Assembly: GCA_028826165.1 (NCBI GenBank)
Contig: JAPDFW010000105.1
Location: forward strand, 62,001-126,000
Direction: 5' to 3'
From: Anaeramoeba ignava
Lineage: Eukaryota; Metamonada; Anaeramoebidae
Length of the DNA: 64,000 bases
Both the position numbers and the translations under genes were made by a program. Positions 9,533-29,903 of this stretch are shown here, piece by piece (the stretch's first letter is position 1; each line of letters opens with the position of its first letter). The notes under the pieces were generated by a model, which worked only from the letters and a program-made list of their open reading frames with translations, had not been told where the DNA came from and ran no database searches.

Positions 9533-12526
9533 TTAAACATCATCCCTCATTAAATGATAATTAATTTCTGAATTTTGTTTCTTTTTGTAACGATAGAAAA
9601 CAAAAACGGAAGCAATAGCAAAAACAATAACAATTGAAACAACGACACCAGCAATTAAACCAGCTTGAGAAGAATCAGGGGATGTATAAATGGGAGAATT
9701 TGAAGGAGTTGGAGTTGGAGTTGGAGTTGGAGTTGGAGTTGGAGTTGGAGTTGGAGTTGGAGTTGGAGTTGGAGTTGGAGTTGGAGTTGGAGTTGGAGTT
9801 GGAGTTGGAGTTGGAGTTGGAGTTGGAGTTGGAGTTGGAGTTGGAGTTGGAGTTGGTGTTGGAGTTGGAGTTGGAGTTGGAGTTGGTGTTGGAGTTGGAG
9901 TTGGAGTTGGAGTTGGAGTTGGAGTTGGAGTTGGAGTTGGAGTTGGAGTTGGTGTTGGTGTTGGTGTTGGTGTTGGTGTTGGTACTCCAAATAATTCAAC
10001 TGTCTTCTCATATATGATCTCCTCTTCTCCAAACTCCCATGTGTAAATCCTATATTTTGATCCTGTAAATATAAATTCTAATGGTAATTCTCCTTCGGTT
10101 TCTTCTGTGTTAAATTCATATATCTCACGATATAAAAATGTTACATAACCATCTGATGGGAATGGATCGGGTTCATCATTAATCGATAAATTAAAACTTG
10201 CTTTCATTGATTCGCAAACAGCGGTTAGATAATTAGAAGAAACAAATTCTCCGCCTGGAAAACTTGCAAAACTCATATTTTCATTTTCTAAACCGCCAAT
10301 TGTTGCAGTTTGAACTAATCCATCAGACGCAATTTTCAAGGCAAAAATAGCGCAAGAACTTCCGCACATTCCATCTGAAAGTAAAATAGTGTGATTGTAG
10401 TCATATTGTCGATATGTATTTTGCCAGCTTGTGTTTTGTAATTCGTGGATTAATTGCGTGTAATTTGATTCAATTCCTCCGCGAGTGTGGGAAACACCAG
10501 GAGAATAATAGCTATTGTTTTCATATTGCTGTTCATTTGTGTCGTACCAATCCAATGGTGTCCATAAATTGTTTTGTGTTGTATTTTTGCATAATTCATC
10601 ATTTCCGCAATTGAGGAATAATTCATCATTTAATTTTGAATGAATAAAATCATAATTTCCAAATAATGGTTTTTTGGAATCCTGGAAGAAATAGTAAACC
10701 AATTCATAACAAAGTGTGATAATTCCTCCTCCGTTTTGTCTAACATCAATAACAATATATTCTATGTTGCTTTGGGATAAATAACTAAATGATTCTTCGA
10801 TAAATAGTTTCAGTTGATTTGTGTTGCTTGGCCCAAATGTTTTGATTTGGAAAACGCCGTAATCAATTCCTTGGTCTGATGTGAAAATTAGAAAGGTAAA
10901 CTCATTGGGTATTTGATAAAGAACATTAATACTTGAAGTAGTTTTTTCTGGTTTTTGTGCTTCAGGATAAATTGAATGAAATTGTTGTAATAATTTTTTT
11001 TGAAGATCTAAAGGAGAGAGATTCATTTCATTTTGGGATGGCTTTATATTTTGAGAGACTCCATCTAATTTATATTTATATTTATATTTGTATTTATAAT
11101 TATAATTATTTTTATATTTGTATTTATAATTATAATTATTTTTTACTTGTGCAAAAATCATAAAAGGTATCATTATTAGTAATTGATATTGCACTAACTC
11201 CAACATAATATAATGTCACATTTGAGTTATCATCAAATTGTAAAAAAATTGATTTATTTTCAGGAACATCTTGATATTGAAGCAAAGTATAAGAAAAATA
11301 GATTTGAATCATTTGATTTAATCTAACACTTGGATCTTTACAAGTGAAAATAAAATTGGATTGATTTTGAAGATAATCCCAAGCAGGCTTAATTTATTTT
11401 GAATTTAAATTTGAATTTGAATTTAAATTTGATTTTGAATTTGAATTTATTTTGAATTTGAATTTGATTTATTTTGAATTTGAATTTGAATTTATTTTGA
11501 ATTTGAATTTGAATTTGAATTTGAATTTGAATTTATTTTGAATTTAAAATTGATTTTAAATTTTGATTTTGAATTTGAATTTGAATTTGAATTTATTTTT
11601 GAATTTGAATTTGAATTTAAATTTTGAATTTTGAATTTGAATTTGAATTTGAATTTTGATTTGAATTTAAATTTGAATTTGATTTTGATTTATTTTGAAT
11701 TTGATTTTAAATTTGAATTTGAATTTGAAATTGATTTTAAATTTTGAAATTGAATTTGAATTTAAATTTGATTTTGAATTTAAATTTGAATTTGAATTTA
11801 TTTTGAATTTGATTTTGAATTTGAATTTGAATTTAAATTTGAAATTGATTTTAAATTTTGAATTTTGAATTTAATTTGAATTCATTTATAAAAATAAAAT
11901 TAAATTACAATATTATTAATCAAACTAATATTTTTCCCAACAAAAGGAGTTATATCAATCCCAGTTATCTCTTGATAAGCTTGAATAAAAGATTCAGTAT
12001 CAGAAAGCAAAGAAGAAATAGAAACTTGAGGAGATTGAGAAGAAGAAAGATTACGAGCTTGAATTTTAAAAGGAAGAATAAACATCAAATAAGAATAGCA
12101 ATTTGGCTTAATAAATTGAGTATGAGCATCATATAAAAATAGCATAAAATTATTAATGCTTTGATAAAAATGAAAATCACTTTCAAAATTTTCTGAAAAA
12201 ATTTTTTCAATTTCTGCTGTCAAATTGACATTGAAAACTTGATTTAGAAACGTCCAATTATTGACAATGTCTCGAAATACATATTGTTGTAAGTTCTGTT
12301 GAAGTGATGTCAATGTCAGATTTTTAGTTGTTTCATTAAAAGGAACACTATGAATGCAGGCATTGAATTGATCATAATCATATAATTGTCCTTTTGTTAT
12401 TACACATGGATCCGGCATTTCTCCTTCTTTTTTTAATTCTGTTTTGTTGGTTGTTATTGTCAAAATTGTTAACAATAGAATTGTGGTTAATATTAATGTA
12501 AATTTTTGTTTTGTTTTCATTTGCAA
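9533..12526 (-). CDS. S41-family peptidase, secreted/membrane-anchored, Pro-Thr stalk, intact
   Basis: Exons 12526-11909, 11387-11147 and 11064-9533 join in phase (0, then 1) to 2391 nt, 796 residues. A hydrophobic signal segment follows a short basic start ([16 protein letters not shown]). The protease core has [18 protein letters not shown] and the nucleophile motif [13 protein letters not shown], followed by [17 protein letters not shown]; this fits the fungal-type S41 serine peptidases. Then come a stretch with YREIYEFN, a (Pro-Thr)n stalk of about 93 residues (9704-9983), a membrane helix ([20 protein letters not shown]) and a short basic tail ending NYHLMRDDV. It is a tandem paralogue of the 5555-8964 gene with the same intron positions, and it is unbroken. 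The catalytic domain is predicted extracytoplasmic. Substrate unknown. Confidence 0.87.
9704..9983 (-). repeat. Hexanucleotide repeat encoding (Pro-Thr)n
   Basis: Same CCAACT/CCAACA coding hexamer as in the neighbouring gene, more homogeneous here (long uninterrupted ggagtt runs on the + strand), encoding about 93 residues of the extracellular stalk. Confidence 0.92.
11065..11146. repeat. Intron 2 of the second S41 gene, TTATAAATACAAA units
   Basis: 82-nt minus-strand intron (donor GTAAAA, acceptor TTTAG) made of ataattataaata and aatataaata units. It happens to be open in one frame (Tyr-Lys repeats), which would hide it from a simple ORF search. Confidence 0.75.
11388..11908. repeat. Intron 1 of the second S41 gene, (TTTGAA)n
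   Basis: 521-nt minus-strand intron made of the hexamer gaattt with gattttt variants. Donor GTAATTTAAT, acceptor TTAAG before the PAWDYL codons. Confidence 0.8.
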
Positions 12527-14249
12527 AAAGAAAAATGAAAAAATGAAAAAATGAAAAAATTTTTTTGGATTAAATCAATTTTCCATTTATTAAATTTCTT
12601 TATTAAACTGAAATAGATTTATTTATTAAATTGAAAATAGATTTATTTATTAAATATTTATTCCACTTTATTATTTGATCAAAAATTTATTTATTAAATT
12701 GGAAATAGATTTATTTATTAAATTGAAAATAAATTTATTTATTAAATTGAAAATAGATTTATTTATTAAATTGAAAATAGATTTATTTATTAAATATTTA
12801 TTCCACTTTATTATTTTATCAAAGATTTATTTATTAAATTGAAAATAAATTTATTAAATTGAAATTAAATTTATTTGATTAAATATTTATTCCACTTTAT
12901 TTATTTATTTTATTAAATTGAAAATAAATTTATTTATTAAATTGAAAATAGATTTATTTATTAAATTGAAAATAGATTTATTTATTAAATATTTATTCCA
13001 CTTTATTATTTGATCAAAGATTTATTTATTAAATTGAAATTAGATTTATTTATTAAATTGGAAATAGATTTATTTATTAAATTGAAAATAGATTTATTTA
13101 TTAAATTGAAAATAGATTTATTTATTAAATATTTATTCCACTTTATTAATTTGATCAAAGATTTATTTATTAAATTGAAATTAGATTTATTTATTAAATT
13201 GGAAATAGATTTATTTATTAAATTGAAATTAAATTTATTTATTAAACTGAAATAAATTTATTTATTAAATTGAAATTAGATTTATTTATTAAATATTTAT
13301 TCCACTTTATTATTTGATCAAAAATTTATTTATTAAATTGAAATAAATTTTCATTTTGATTCAATTTCCCATTATTTAATAGATTTATGGAATTATTTTT
13401 TTTTTTTTGATTTTAAATTGATTTTATTAAAATTGATTTCTTTTTGTTTTTGCTTTTTTTGTTTTTAAAATAGATTGTTTGTTAAATTTACACAATTAAC
13501 TTGATCAATTTAAAACATTTTTGATCAATCTATTAATAAAAAATTAAATTTAAAATTAACAATTAAAATTAACAATTAAATAATAAAATAAAACAAATGA
13601 ATAAAACAAAAAATTTTTTTTTCTTATTGATCAAAATTAAATAAAAAAAATAAAAATAAAAAATAAATTAAAAATTGTTTTCTTTTGTTTTCTTTTGTTT
13701 TGATCTTTTACTTTAATTAAAAATTGAAAAAATTAAATTAAAAAAGGAAAAAAAAAATAAATAATATTTTTAATTGAAAATTTAATAAGAAAAAAGAAAA
13801 AGAGATCTATTTAAAAATCTCCAAAAAATACCCTTAAAATAAACAAGAAAAAAAAAAAAAGAAAAACAAAGCAAAAAAAAAAACAACAACTCAGAATAAA
13901 AAATAAAAACAAAAATTAAAACAAAAATTAAAAGAAAAATTCAAATTTCCAATTAAAAAAATAATAAGAAAAAAAAAAAGAGAAAAAAAAAAATTTTTTT
14001 TTTTTCTTTTAAATTTAATTTTAAATTTAAATTTTTAAATTAAATAATTTAATTAGAAAATAAAACAAAAAAAAAAAAAAAAAAACAAAAAAAGATAATA
14101 AAATAATAAAAAAAAAAAATTTTAATTAAAAAAAAAAAAATTAAAAAAAAATGATCATTTTTATTTTATTTTTTAATTATTCTTTAATTATTATTCATTT
14201 TCAATTTCTTTTTCAAAAAAAAAAAAAACAATCAACATTAACAGAAATA
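12527..14249. repeat. Intergenic satellite and A/T-rich leader region
   Basis: From about 12600 to 13370 a satellite alternates tttatttattaaattgaaaataga blocks with a longer element tatttattccactttattatttgatcaaa, seen about six times (near 12652, 12793, 12882, 12980, 13125, 13294). From 13400 to 14249 there is homopolymer-rich A/T sequence without a gene; it probably carries the promoter and 5' UTR of the GATAD1-like gene. Confidence 0.65.
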
Positions 14250-16328
14250 ATGACAACTCCAATTACTCAATGTTCAAATCCTATGTGTAAATGTAAAAAA
14301 ACCCCTTTATGGCGTAAAATTGATAATGCTTATTATTGTAATGCTTGTGCTGTTTATAAAAAAAGACATGGAAAAGATCGGCCAGTTGGCAAAAAAAATA
14401 AAAGAAAATATACAAAACACGTTCCTCAAAATAAAACAAAAACTCAAACAAATAAAATGAAAGAAAAAAGTGATCAACAAAAAAATTCAACAAGAACAAA
14501 AATCCGGCAAAAAAGACCAATTTCAAGTCAAACTTCAAATTCTCATTTAGATCAAAATAAAAATCAAAATTTAAATAAAAATCAAAGTCAAAATCAAAAT
14601 CGAATGAAAAGTCCTAATCCAAATCAAATTCAAAATAAAAGTCAAAATCAAAATAAAAGTCCAAATCAAATTCAAAATAAAAGTCCAAATCAAATTCAAA
14701 ATCAAAATCAAAATCAAAATCAAAATCAAAATCAAAATCAAAATCAAAATCAAAATCAAAATAAAAATCAAAATCAAAATAAAAATCAAAATCAAATTCA
14801 AAATCAAAATCAAATTCAAAATAAAAATAAAAATAAAATTCAAAATAAAAATAAAAATCAAATTCAAAATCAAATTCAAATTGAAAATTTAAACGAAAAA
14901 ATTGATATGACAGATTTCGGAGAAAGAAAAAAAAAAGCAAGATTTAACCGAAGTTCAAGTTTGAATGATATCAATACAACAAGGAAAAAAAAAGCAAAAG
15001 CAAAAGCAAAAGCGAAAACAATAACAAAAACCAACTTACGATTAGAAACTTCTCCCCAAAATGAAGAAAGTAAAAATGAAAATGAACCAAATTTTAGTAG
15101 TTCTTGGGAAAAAAAATCCCTTCTTTTGGAAACGGAAAATTTTCAAGTTCCGAAATCAAAATCAATGAATACAATTTTTAACGGATTCCCTAAAAAATCG
15201 CAATCAGCTCAAAAAGGAATTTCAACTCTTTTGGATGCTGCTAATTTTCTTGATGAATTCGAACAACAAATTGATGATAATCCAACAAATGATAAGATGA
15301 CAATTGATGATGAGAAAAAAATGGGTGATTTCCAATCAAAATTGAATTTGAATCTTCAACCTAATTTTCAAAATTTCGTAAACTTCCAATTTACAGAAAG
15401 TCAAAATTCAGAAAAAACGGAAAATTCACAAAATTCACAAAATTCACAAAATTCACAAAATTCACAAAATTTACAAAATTCACAAAATTTACAAAATTCA
15501 CAAAACTTACAAAACTTACAAAATTTGGAAACTATGAAAAAAATGAAAAATTTACAAAATTTCCAAAATATTCAAAACTTCCAAAATATTCAAAACTTGC
15601 AAAACATTCAAAATATTCAAAATATTCAAAATATTCAAAACATTCAAAATATTCATCCCAATTTCCAGAATATTCATGCTCATTTACAAAATCTTTATTA
15701 TCAAAATCTTCATCAACAAATGATGATTCCAAACGATCCAAAAAATCAATTAAATTTAAATTTAAATTTCCAACAAACACAACTTCCATCAAAACAAGAG
15801 AATCAAGATTCGTTAACAAACATGAAGAAAAACAACATAAATAATATGAATTATAGAATCAATGGACAAATGCAATTTCAGTTTCCAAATCAACAACAAT
15901 TATATTTCCAAACAGCAAATGGTTTCAATTCACAAAATCCATTTGAAAAAAAACTATTTTCAACAAAACAAAACATAATAAGCAAATCAGATCCAAATTT
16001 ATTTCAATCACATCAACCAACAAATTTAAGATACAATTTAATCGATTCTAATTTTTATCCAAATTCTTCAACTGAAAATTATGAAGCTGGTGATTGTGTA
16101 GCAATGAGAACTTATGGTGGTCTTGAAGTCTTTGCTTTGATTAAAGAAATTGTTTTGAATTCTTTTTCTTCTCAATTCTGTAAAGTTCAATGGTTATATC
16201 CAAAAACTCAAAATCAATTCGATTCAATTCAAGATTTTGTTTTTGGTCAAGAAGAACCTCAATTACAACCTTTATGTTCTGTTTTGAGAAAACTTCCTTT
16301 TTCTGTTGATTTGAATCAAGTTAATTGA
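14250..16328 (+). CDS. GATAD1-like GATA zinc-finger chromatin protein
   Basis: The protein is 692 residues from ATG 14250, chosen because the zinc finger follows at once; the frame is open back to ATG 14151, but that stretch is hydrophobic and U-rich like a leader. The N-terminal finger (residues 8-36) reads CSNPMC, KTPLWRK, YYCNAC with spacing CX4CX16CX2C, unlike the usual CX2C start. A basic patch follows, then long Asn-Gln-Lys tracts and NSQ/NIQ repeats. The C-terminal about 80 residues (from EAGDCVAMRTYGG) contain FALIKEI, KVQWLYPKTQNQFD and FVFGQEEPQLQPL, matching the C-terminal domain of animal GATAD1, a subunit of a SIN3B/KDM5A/EMSY complex at H3K4me3 promoters. So a chromatin reader or adaptor role is inferred. 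It could instead be a lineage-specific GATA factor. Confidence 0.75.
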   Translation: MTTPITQCSNPMCKCKKTPLWRKIDNAYYCNACAVYKKRHGKDRPVGKKNKRKYTKHVPQNKTKTQTNKMKEKSDQQKNSTRTKIRQKRPISSQTSNSHLDQNKNQNLNKNQSQNQNRMKSPNPNQIQNKSQNQNKSPNQIQNKSPNQIQNQNQNQNQNQNQNQNQNQNQNKNQNQNKNQNQIQNQNQIQNKNKNKIQNKNKNQIQNQIQIENLNEKIDMTDFGERKKKARFNRSSSLNDINTTRKKKAKAKAKAKTITKTNLRLETSPQNEESKNENEPNFSSSWEKKSLLLETENFQVPKSKSMNTIFNGFPKKSQSAQKGISTLLDAANFLDEFEQQIDDNPTNDKMTIDDEKKMGDFQSKLNLNLQPNFQNFVNFQFTESQNSEKTENSQNSQNSQNSQNSQNLQNSQNLQNSQNLQNLQNLETMKKMKNLQNFQNIQNFQNIQNLQNIQNIQNIQNIQNIQNIHPNFQNIHAHLQNLYYQNLHQQMMIPNDPKNQLNLNLNFQQTQLPSKQENQDSLTNMKKNNINNMNYRINGQMQFQFPNQQQLYFQTANGFNSQNPFEKKLFSTKQNIISKSDPNLFQSHQPTNLRYNLIDSNFYPNSSTENYEAGDCVAMRTYGGLEVFALIKEIVLNSFSSQFCKVQWLYPKTQNQFDSIQDFVFGQEEPQLQPLCSVLRKLPFSVDLNQVN

Positions 16329-16533
16329 TTATTTTTCAAAAAACAAAAAAAGTAAAAATTTATTTGCTTTTTTTTTTGTTAGTTTCATTTTAATTATTCT
16401 TTTTCTTTCTTTCTTTCTTTCTTTTTCTTTCTTTTCCTTTTGTTTTGACAGAATTGTATTTTTTTTTTTAAAAAAAGAAAATTAAAAATTAAAAAAAAAA
16501 AATGAAAAAATTATTTGATTTTAAATTAATTAA
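16329..16533. other. Convergent intergenic spacer
   Basis: About 205 nt between the stop of the GATAD1-like gene and the stop of MCM6. It has T-rich and CTTT repeats (about 16400-16440) and a taattaat run at the MCM6 end. No gene or clear terminator was seen. Confidence 0.6.
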
Positions 16534-24713
<8,180 letters not shown>

Positions 24714-26255
24714 TTTAGAAAAAAATAATTTTAAAAAGAAAAAATGAAATTTCCTTTTTTTCTTCTTATTCTTTTTTCTTTTATTTTTTTTTAATTATAT
24801 TTAACTATAATTTAATTTAAATTCTTTTTAGATATTTGATTTTAAATTAATTTATAAACTTATTTTTAAAAATGAAATAAAAATAATAAATAAAAAATTT
24901 AATAAATAATTTAATAAACAATTTAATAAATAATTTAATAAACAATTTTATAAATAAATTAAAGAAAATTGATTATTAGATTTATAAATAAAGAAAATAA
25001 ATAAATTATTAATTAAAATAAATTACAAATTTTAATATAATTTTGATAAAATATTTTAATTAATTTTATATTATTATTTTTAATTATATTTAATTATAAT
25101 TTAATTTAAATTCTTTTTAGATTTTTAATTTTAAATTAATTTATAAACTTATTTTTAAAAATGAAATAAAAATAATAAATAAAAATTTAATAAATATTTT
25201 AATAAACAATTTAATAGATAATTTAATAAACAATTTAATAAATAAATTAAAGAAAATTGATTATTAGATTTATAAATAAAGAAAATAAATAAATTATTAA
25301 TTAAAACCAATTAGAAATTTTGATATAATTTTAATAAAATATTTTAATTAATTTTATATTATTATTTTTAATTATATTTAATTATAATTTAATTTAAATT
25401 CTTTTTAGATATTTGATTTTAAATTAATTTATAAACTTATTTTTAAAAATGAAATAAAAATAATAAATAAAAATTTAATAAAAATTTAATAAACAATTTT
25501 ATAAACAATTTAATAAACAATTTTATAAATAATTTAAAGAAAATTTATTATTAGATTTATAAATAAAGAAAATAAATAAATTATTAATTAAAATAAATTA
25601 CAAATTTTGATATAATTTTAATAAAATATTTTAATTAATTTTATATTAATATTTTTAATTATATTTAATTATAATTTAATTTAAATTATTTTTAGATATT
25701 TGATTTTAAATTAATTTATAAACTTATTTTTAAAAATGAAATAAAAATAATAAATAAAAAATTGATCTTAAAGAAAAAAAAAGATAAAAGAAATGAAGAG
25801 ATCTGAATTAGAATTAAATTAGGATTAAATTAGAAATTGCTTTAAAAATTAATTTCAAAATTGATTTAATTGATAAATATTTTTCTTTTTATTTAAACCC
25901 CCTTTCAAACACGTGGAATAAGCTTTTAATTAAAGAAAATAAATAAAATAAAAAATAAAACCTTTTTTTAAAACAATTTCAATTAAAAGGAGATTTGAGT
26001 AAATATCAATTTTTTGGAATAATTTTTTATATCTTTTTTTAATTTAAAAAAATTTTTTTTTTTAATTTTTTAATTTAATTTTTTTTTATTTTTCTCTTGT
26101 TGTTTTGTTTTTCTCATCTTGTTTTAATTTGCTTTTTTTTTAAAAATAAATTTTCCTTTCCAAAATAAATAAAACCCAAAAACACCAAATAAATTAAATA
26201 AATAAATAATAAAATAAGTATTTTTTATAGGTTAATTGCTTTTAAATATTCAAAA
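24714..26255. repeat. Intergenic region with four copies of a 287-288 bp satellite
   Basis: A unit beginning taattatatttaa and containing ttaaattctttttagat, aaaaatgaaataaaaataat and aaataattaataaac-type blocks starts at 24794, 25081, 25369 and 25656, spacings 287, 288 and 287. The last copy breaks off near 25760. The rest (25760-26255) is A/T-rich and includes acacgtggaataagc at about 25911. This region separates divergent MCM6 and the gene at 26256, so it should hold both promoters. Confidence 0.8.
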
Positions 26256-29200
26256 ATGATTGAAGAGGTAATTTTTTTCCTTTTTTAGTTTAAAAAATAA
26301 AAAGAAAATAAATCTATTTCTTCAATTAATTTATTTAATATTGACAAATTTTAATATTAAACCAAACACAAAATAAGATTTCAAAATTATAATTTATTTA
26401 TTTATTAATTTATTAATTTTTTAATTTCATTTCGATATTTCAATTTGAAAGGGATAAATTTTTAATTAAAATTAAAAAAAATTATCCACTTATTCAATTT
26501 TAATTAAAAATGATCATTTATTGATTAATTTAAATTATTTCTTAAAAAAAACAAACAAATAATTTTTTTGGATTTAGAATTCTTCTTTTATAATAATTTT
26601 AATAATAATTTTAATAATAAAATCAAAAGAAATATAATAATAATTTTAATAATAAATTTAATAATAATTTTAATAATAATTTTAATAATAATTTTAATAA
26701 TAATTTTAATAAGAATTTTAATAATAAATTTAATAATAATTTTAATAATAAATTTAATAATAAATTTAATAATAAATTTAATAATAATTTTAATAATAAT
26801 TTTAATAATAAATTTAATAATAATTTTAATAACAAAATCAAAAAAGAAATTTAATAATAATTTTAATAACAAATTTAATAAATTTTTTAATAATAAATTT
26901 AATAATAATTTTAATAACAAAATCAAAAGAATTTTAAAATAATTTTAATAATAAATTTAATAATAAATTAAATAATAATTTTAATAATAATTTTAATAAT
27001 AAATTTAATAATAAATTTAATAATAAATTTAATAATAATTTTAATAATAATTTTAATAATAATTTTAATAATAAATTTAATAATAATTTTAATAATAAAA
27101 TCAATAATAATTTTTATAATAAATTTAATAATAATTTTAATAACAAAATCAAAAGAATTTTAATAACAATTTTAATAATTTACCAACAAAATCAAAACAA
27201 TTTTAATAATCAATTTTATAATAAATTTAATAATCAATTTTATAATAAATTTAATAATCAATTTTATAATAAATTTAATAATCAATTTTATAATAATTTT
27301 AATAATAAATTTAATAATAATTTTAATAATAATTTTTAATAATAAATTTAATAATAATTTTAATAATCAATTTTTAATAACAAAATCAAAAGAAATATAA
27401 TAATTTTATAATAAATTTTATAATTTAATAATAAATTTTAATAATAATTTTAATAATAAATTTAATAATAAATTTAATAATAATTTTAATAATAATTTTA
27501 ATAACAATTTTTATAATAAATTTAATAATAATTTTAATAACAAAAATCATAATAATTTTAATAATCAATTTAATAATAAATTTAATAATAATTTTAATAA
27601 TAATTTTAATAATAAATTTAATAATAAAATCAAAAGAAATAATAATAATAATTTTAATAATAAATTTAATAATAATTTTAATAATAAATTAAATAATAAT
27701 TTTAATAATAATTTTAATAATCAATTTTAAAATAAATTTAATAATAATTTTAATAATAATTTTAATAATAATTTTAATAATAAATTTAATAATAATTTTA
27801 ATAATAAATTTAATAATAATTTTAATAATAATTTTTTTAATAATTTTAATAATAATTTTAATAATAAATTTAATAATAATTTTAATAATAATTTTAATAA
27901 TAAATTTAATAATAAATTTAATAATAAATTTAATAACAATTTTAATAATAAATTTTAATAACAATTTTAATAATGTTTTTTAATAATAATTTTAATAATA
28001 ATTTTAATAATAATTTTAAATAATAATTTTTAATAATAAATTTTAATAATAATTTTAATAATAATTTTTAATAATAATTTTAATAACAAAATCAAAAAGA
28101 AATTTTATAATAATTTTAATAATAAATTTAATAATAAATTAATTTTAATAATAAAATTTTAATAATAATTTTAATAATAATTTTAATAATAATTTTAATA
28201 ATAATTTTAATAATAAATTTAATAATAATTTTAATAATAATTTTAATAATAAATTTAATAATAAATTTAATAATAATTTTAATAATAAATTTTAATAATA
28301 ATTTTAATAATAATTTTAATAATAATTTTAATAACAATTTTAATAATAAATTTAATAATAATTTTAATAATAAATTTAATAATAAATTAAATAATAAAAT
28401 CAAAAGAAATTTAATAATAAATTTTAATAATAAATTTAATAATCAATTTAATAATAAATTTAATAATAAATTTAATAATAAATTTAATAACAATTTTATA
28501 ATAAATTTAATAATAATTTTAATAATAATTTTAATAATAATTTAAATAATAATTTTAATAATAAATTTAATAATAAATTTAATAATAATTTTTAATAATA
28601 ATTTTAATAATAAATTTAATAATAAATTAAATAATAAATTTAATAATAAATTTAATAATAAATTTAATAACAATTTTAATAACAATTTTAATAATAATTT
28701 TAATAATAATTTTAATAATAATTTTAATAATAATTTTAATAATAATTTTAATAATAATTTTAATAATAATTTTAATAATAATTTTAATAATCAATTTTAA
28801 TAATAATTTTAATAATCAAATTTAATAATAAATTTAATAATAATTTTAATAACAAAATCATAACAAATTTAATAATAATTTTAATAATAAATTTAATAAT
28901 AAATTTAATAATAATTTTAATAATAATTTTAATAATAAATTTAATAATAATTTTAATAATAATTTTAATAATAAATTTAATAACAAAATCAAAGAATTTT
29001 AATATTAAATTTAATAATAATTTTAATAATAAATTTAATAATAATTTTAATAATAATTTTAATAATAATTTTAATAACAAAATCAAAAGAAATTTTATAA
29101 TAAAATCAAAAGAAATTTAATAATAAATTTAATAATAAAATCAAAAGAATTTTAATATTAATTTTAATAATAATTATAATAATAATTTTTATAATAAATT

Positions 29201-29903
29201 TAATAATAATTTTAATAATAAATTTAATAATAAATTTAATAATAATTTTAATAACAAAATCAAAAGAAATTTTATAATAATTTTAATAATCAATTTTATA
29301 ATAATTTTATAATAAAATCAAAAGAATTTTAATATTAATTTAAATATTTTTTAATAGACAACTGATATTGATTTAGATATTGATTTTTCTGATACAAAAC
29401 CAGTAACACGCTCACAAAGAAAAAATATACCACCACCAAAACTAAAACCAGCAGAAAACAAAAAAAAACGAAAAATCCGAAAAGCATTAAAAAAAGCTAA
29501 AGAAAGTATTTTCAAAAGAATTCAAAGATGTGACAAAAAAATTGCAAAAAAAAATCAAGAAAACATGAAAACTGAAAATTTCACTGGAAATTTCAATGAA
29601 CATGAAATGCAGCAAGAATATGGATATGAAAAACCTCGTTCAATTAAAGGAACATTTTTCCAAGGTTTTCATAAATTGAATGAAAATAAAAAATTAGGAC
29701 AATTTGAAAGGTCAGTTAGTACTGCTTTTGAAAATACAGCTGTTTCAATTGGCAGAATTCGTTTTTATCATTTGGCTAGAGATCATGATATTAAACTTCT
29801 TCAACAAGAAATGAGAAAAGGTTTAGCTCTTTTAGATAAAAACTTTAAGTTATTGAAAAATTCTTTATTTTCTGATGATTCACAAAAAAATCACAATAAT
29901 TGA
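26256..29903 (+). CDS. Unknown basic protein with a 12-nt first exon
   Basis: I do not recognise this protein. Exon 2 (29358-29903) is open only from directly after a TAG that would serve as the acceptor. The nearest start that splices in frame is ATG 26256 (ATG ATT GAA GAG, donor GTAATT). This predicts MIEE plus 181 residues, 185 in all. The protein has an acidic start (TDIDLDIDFSDT), a strongly basic stretch (KKKRKIRKALKKAKESIFKR) and a helical C-terminal half (FERSVSTAFENTAVSIGRIR, LLQQEMRKGLALLDKN). A nucleic-acid-binding or coiled-coil scaffold role is possible but unproven. The alternative is an internal start at ATG 29565 (112 residues), which would discard the basic region. The intron is 3.1 kb of satellite. 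Confidence 0.6.
26268..29357. repeat. 3.1 kb intron satellite, TTTAATAATAAT units
   Basis: From about 26580 to 29340 the sequence is tandem 12-mers of aataattttaat and aataaatttaat, punctuated by aaaatcaaaagaa. The unit gives long false reading frames on both strands (Leu-Leu-Lys, Ile-Ile-Lys repeats). If the 26256 start is right, this is the largest intron in the window. Confidence 0.8.

Noticed and set aside
14151-14249. Upstream start of the GATAD1-like protein as a signal peptide
   Set aside because: The hydrophobic stretch comes from the T-rich leader, and a zinc-finger chromatin protein is not expected to be secreted. The start at 14250 places the finger at the N-terminus, although the upstream start cannot be fully excluded.
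26568-29086. Long open frames in intron satellites (Leu-Leu-Lys, Ile-Ile-Lys, Phe-Asn and similar)
   Set aside because: They occur on both strands in several frames, follow the 12-nt unit exactly and have no non-repeat domain, so they are repeat shadows.
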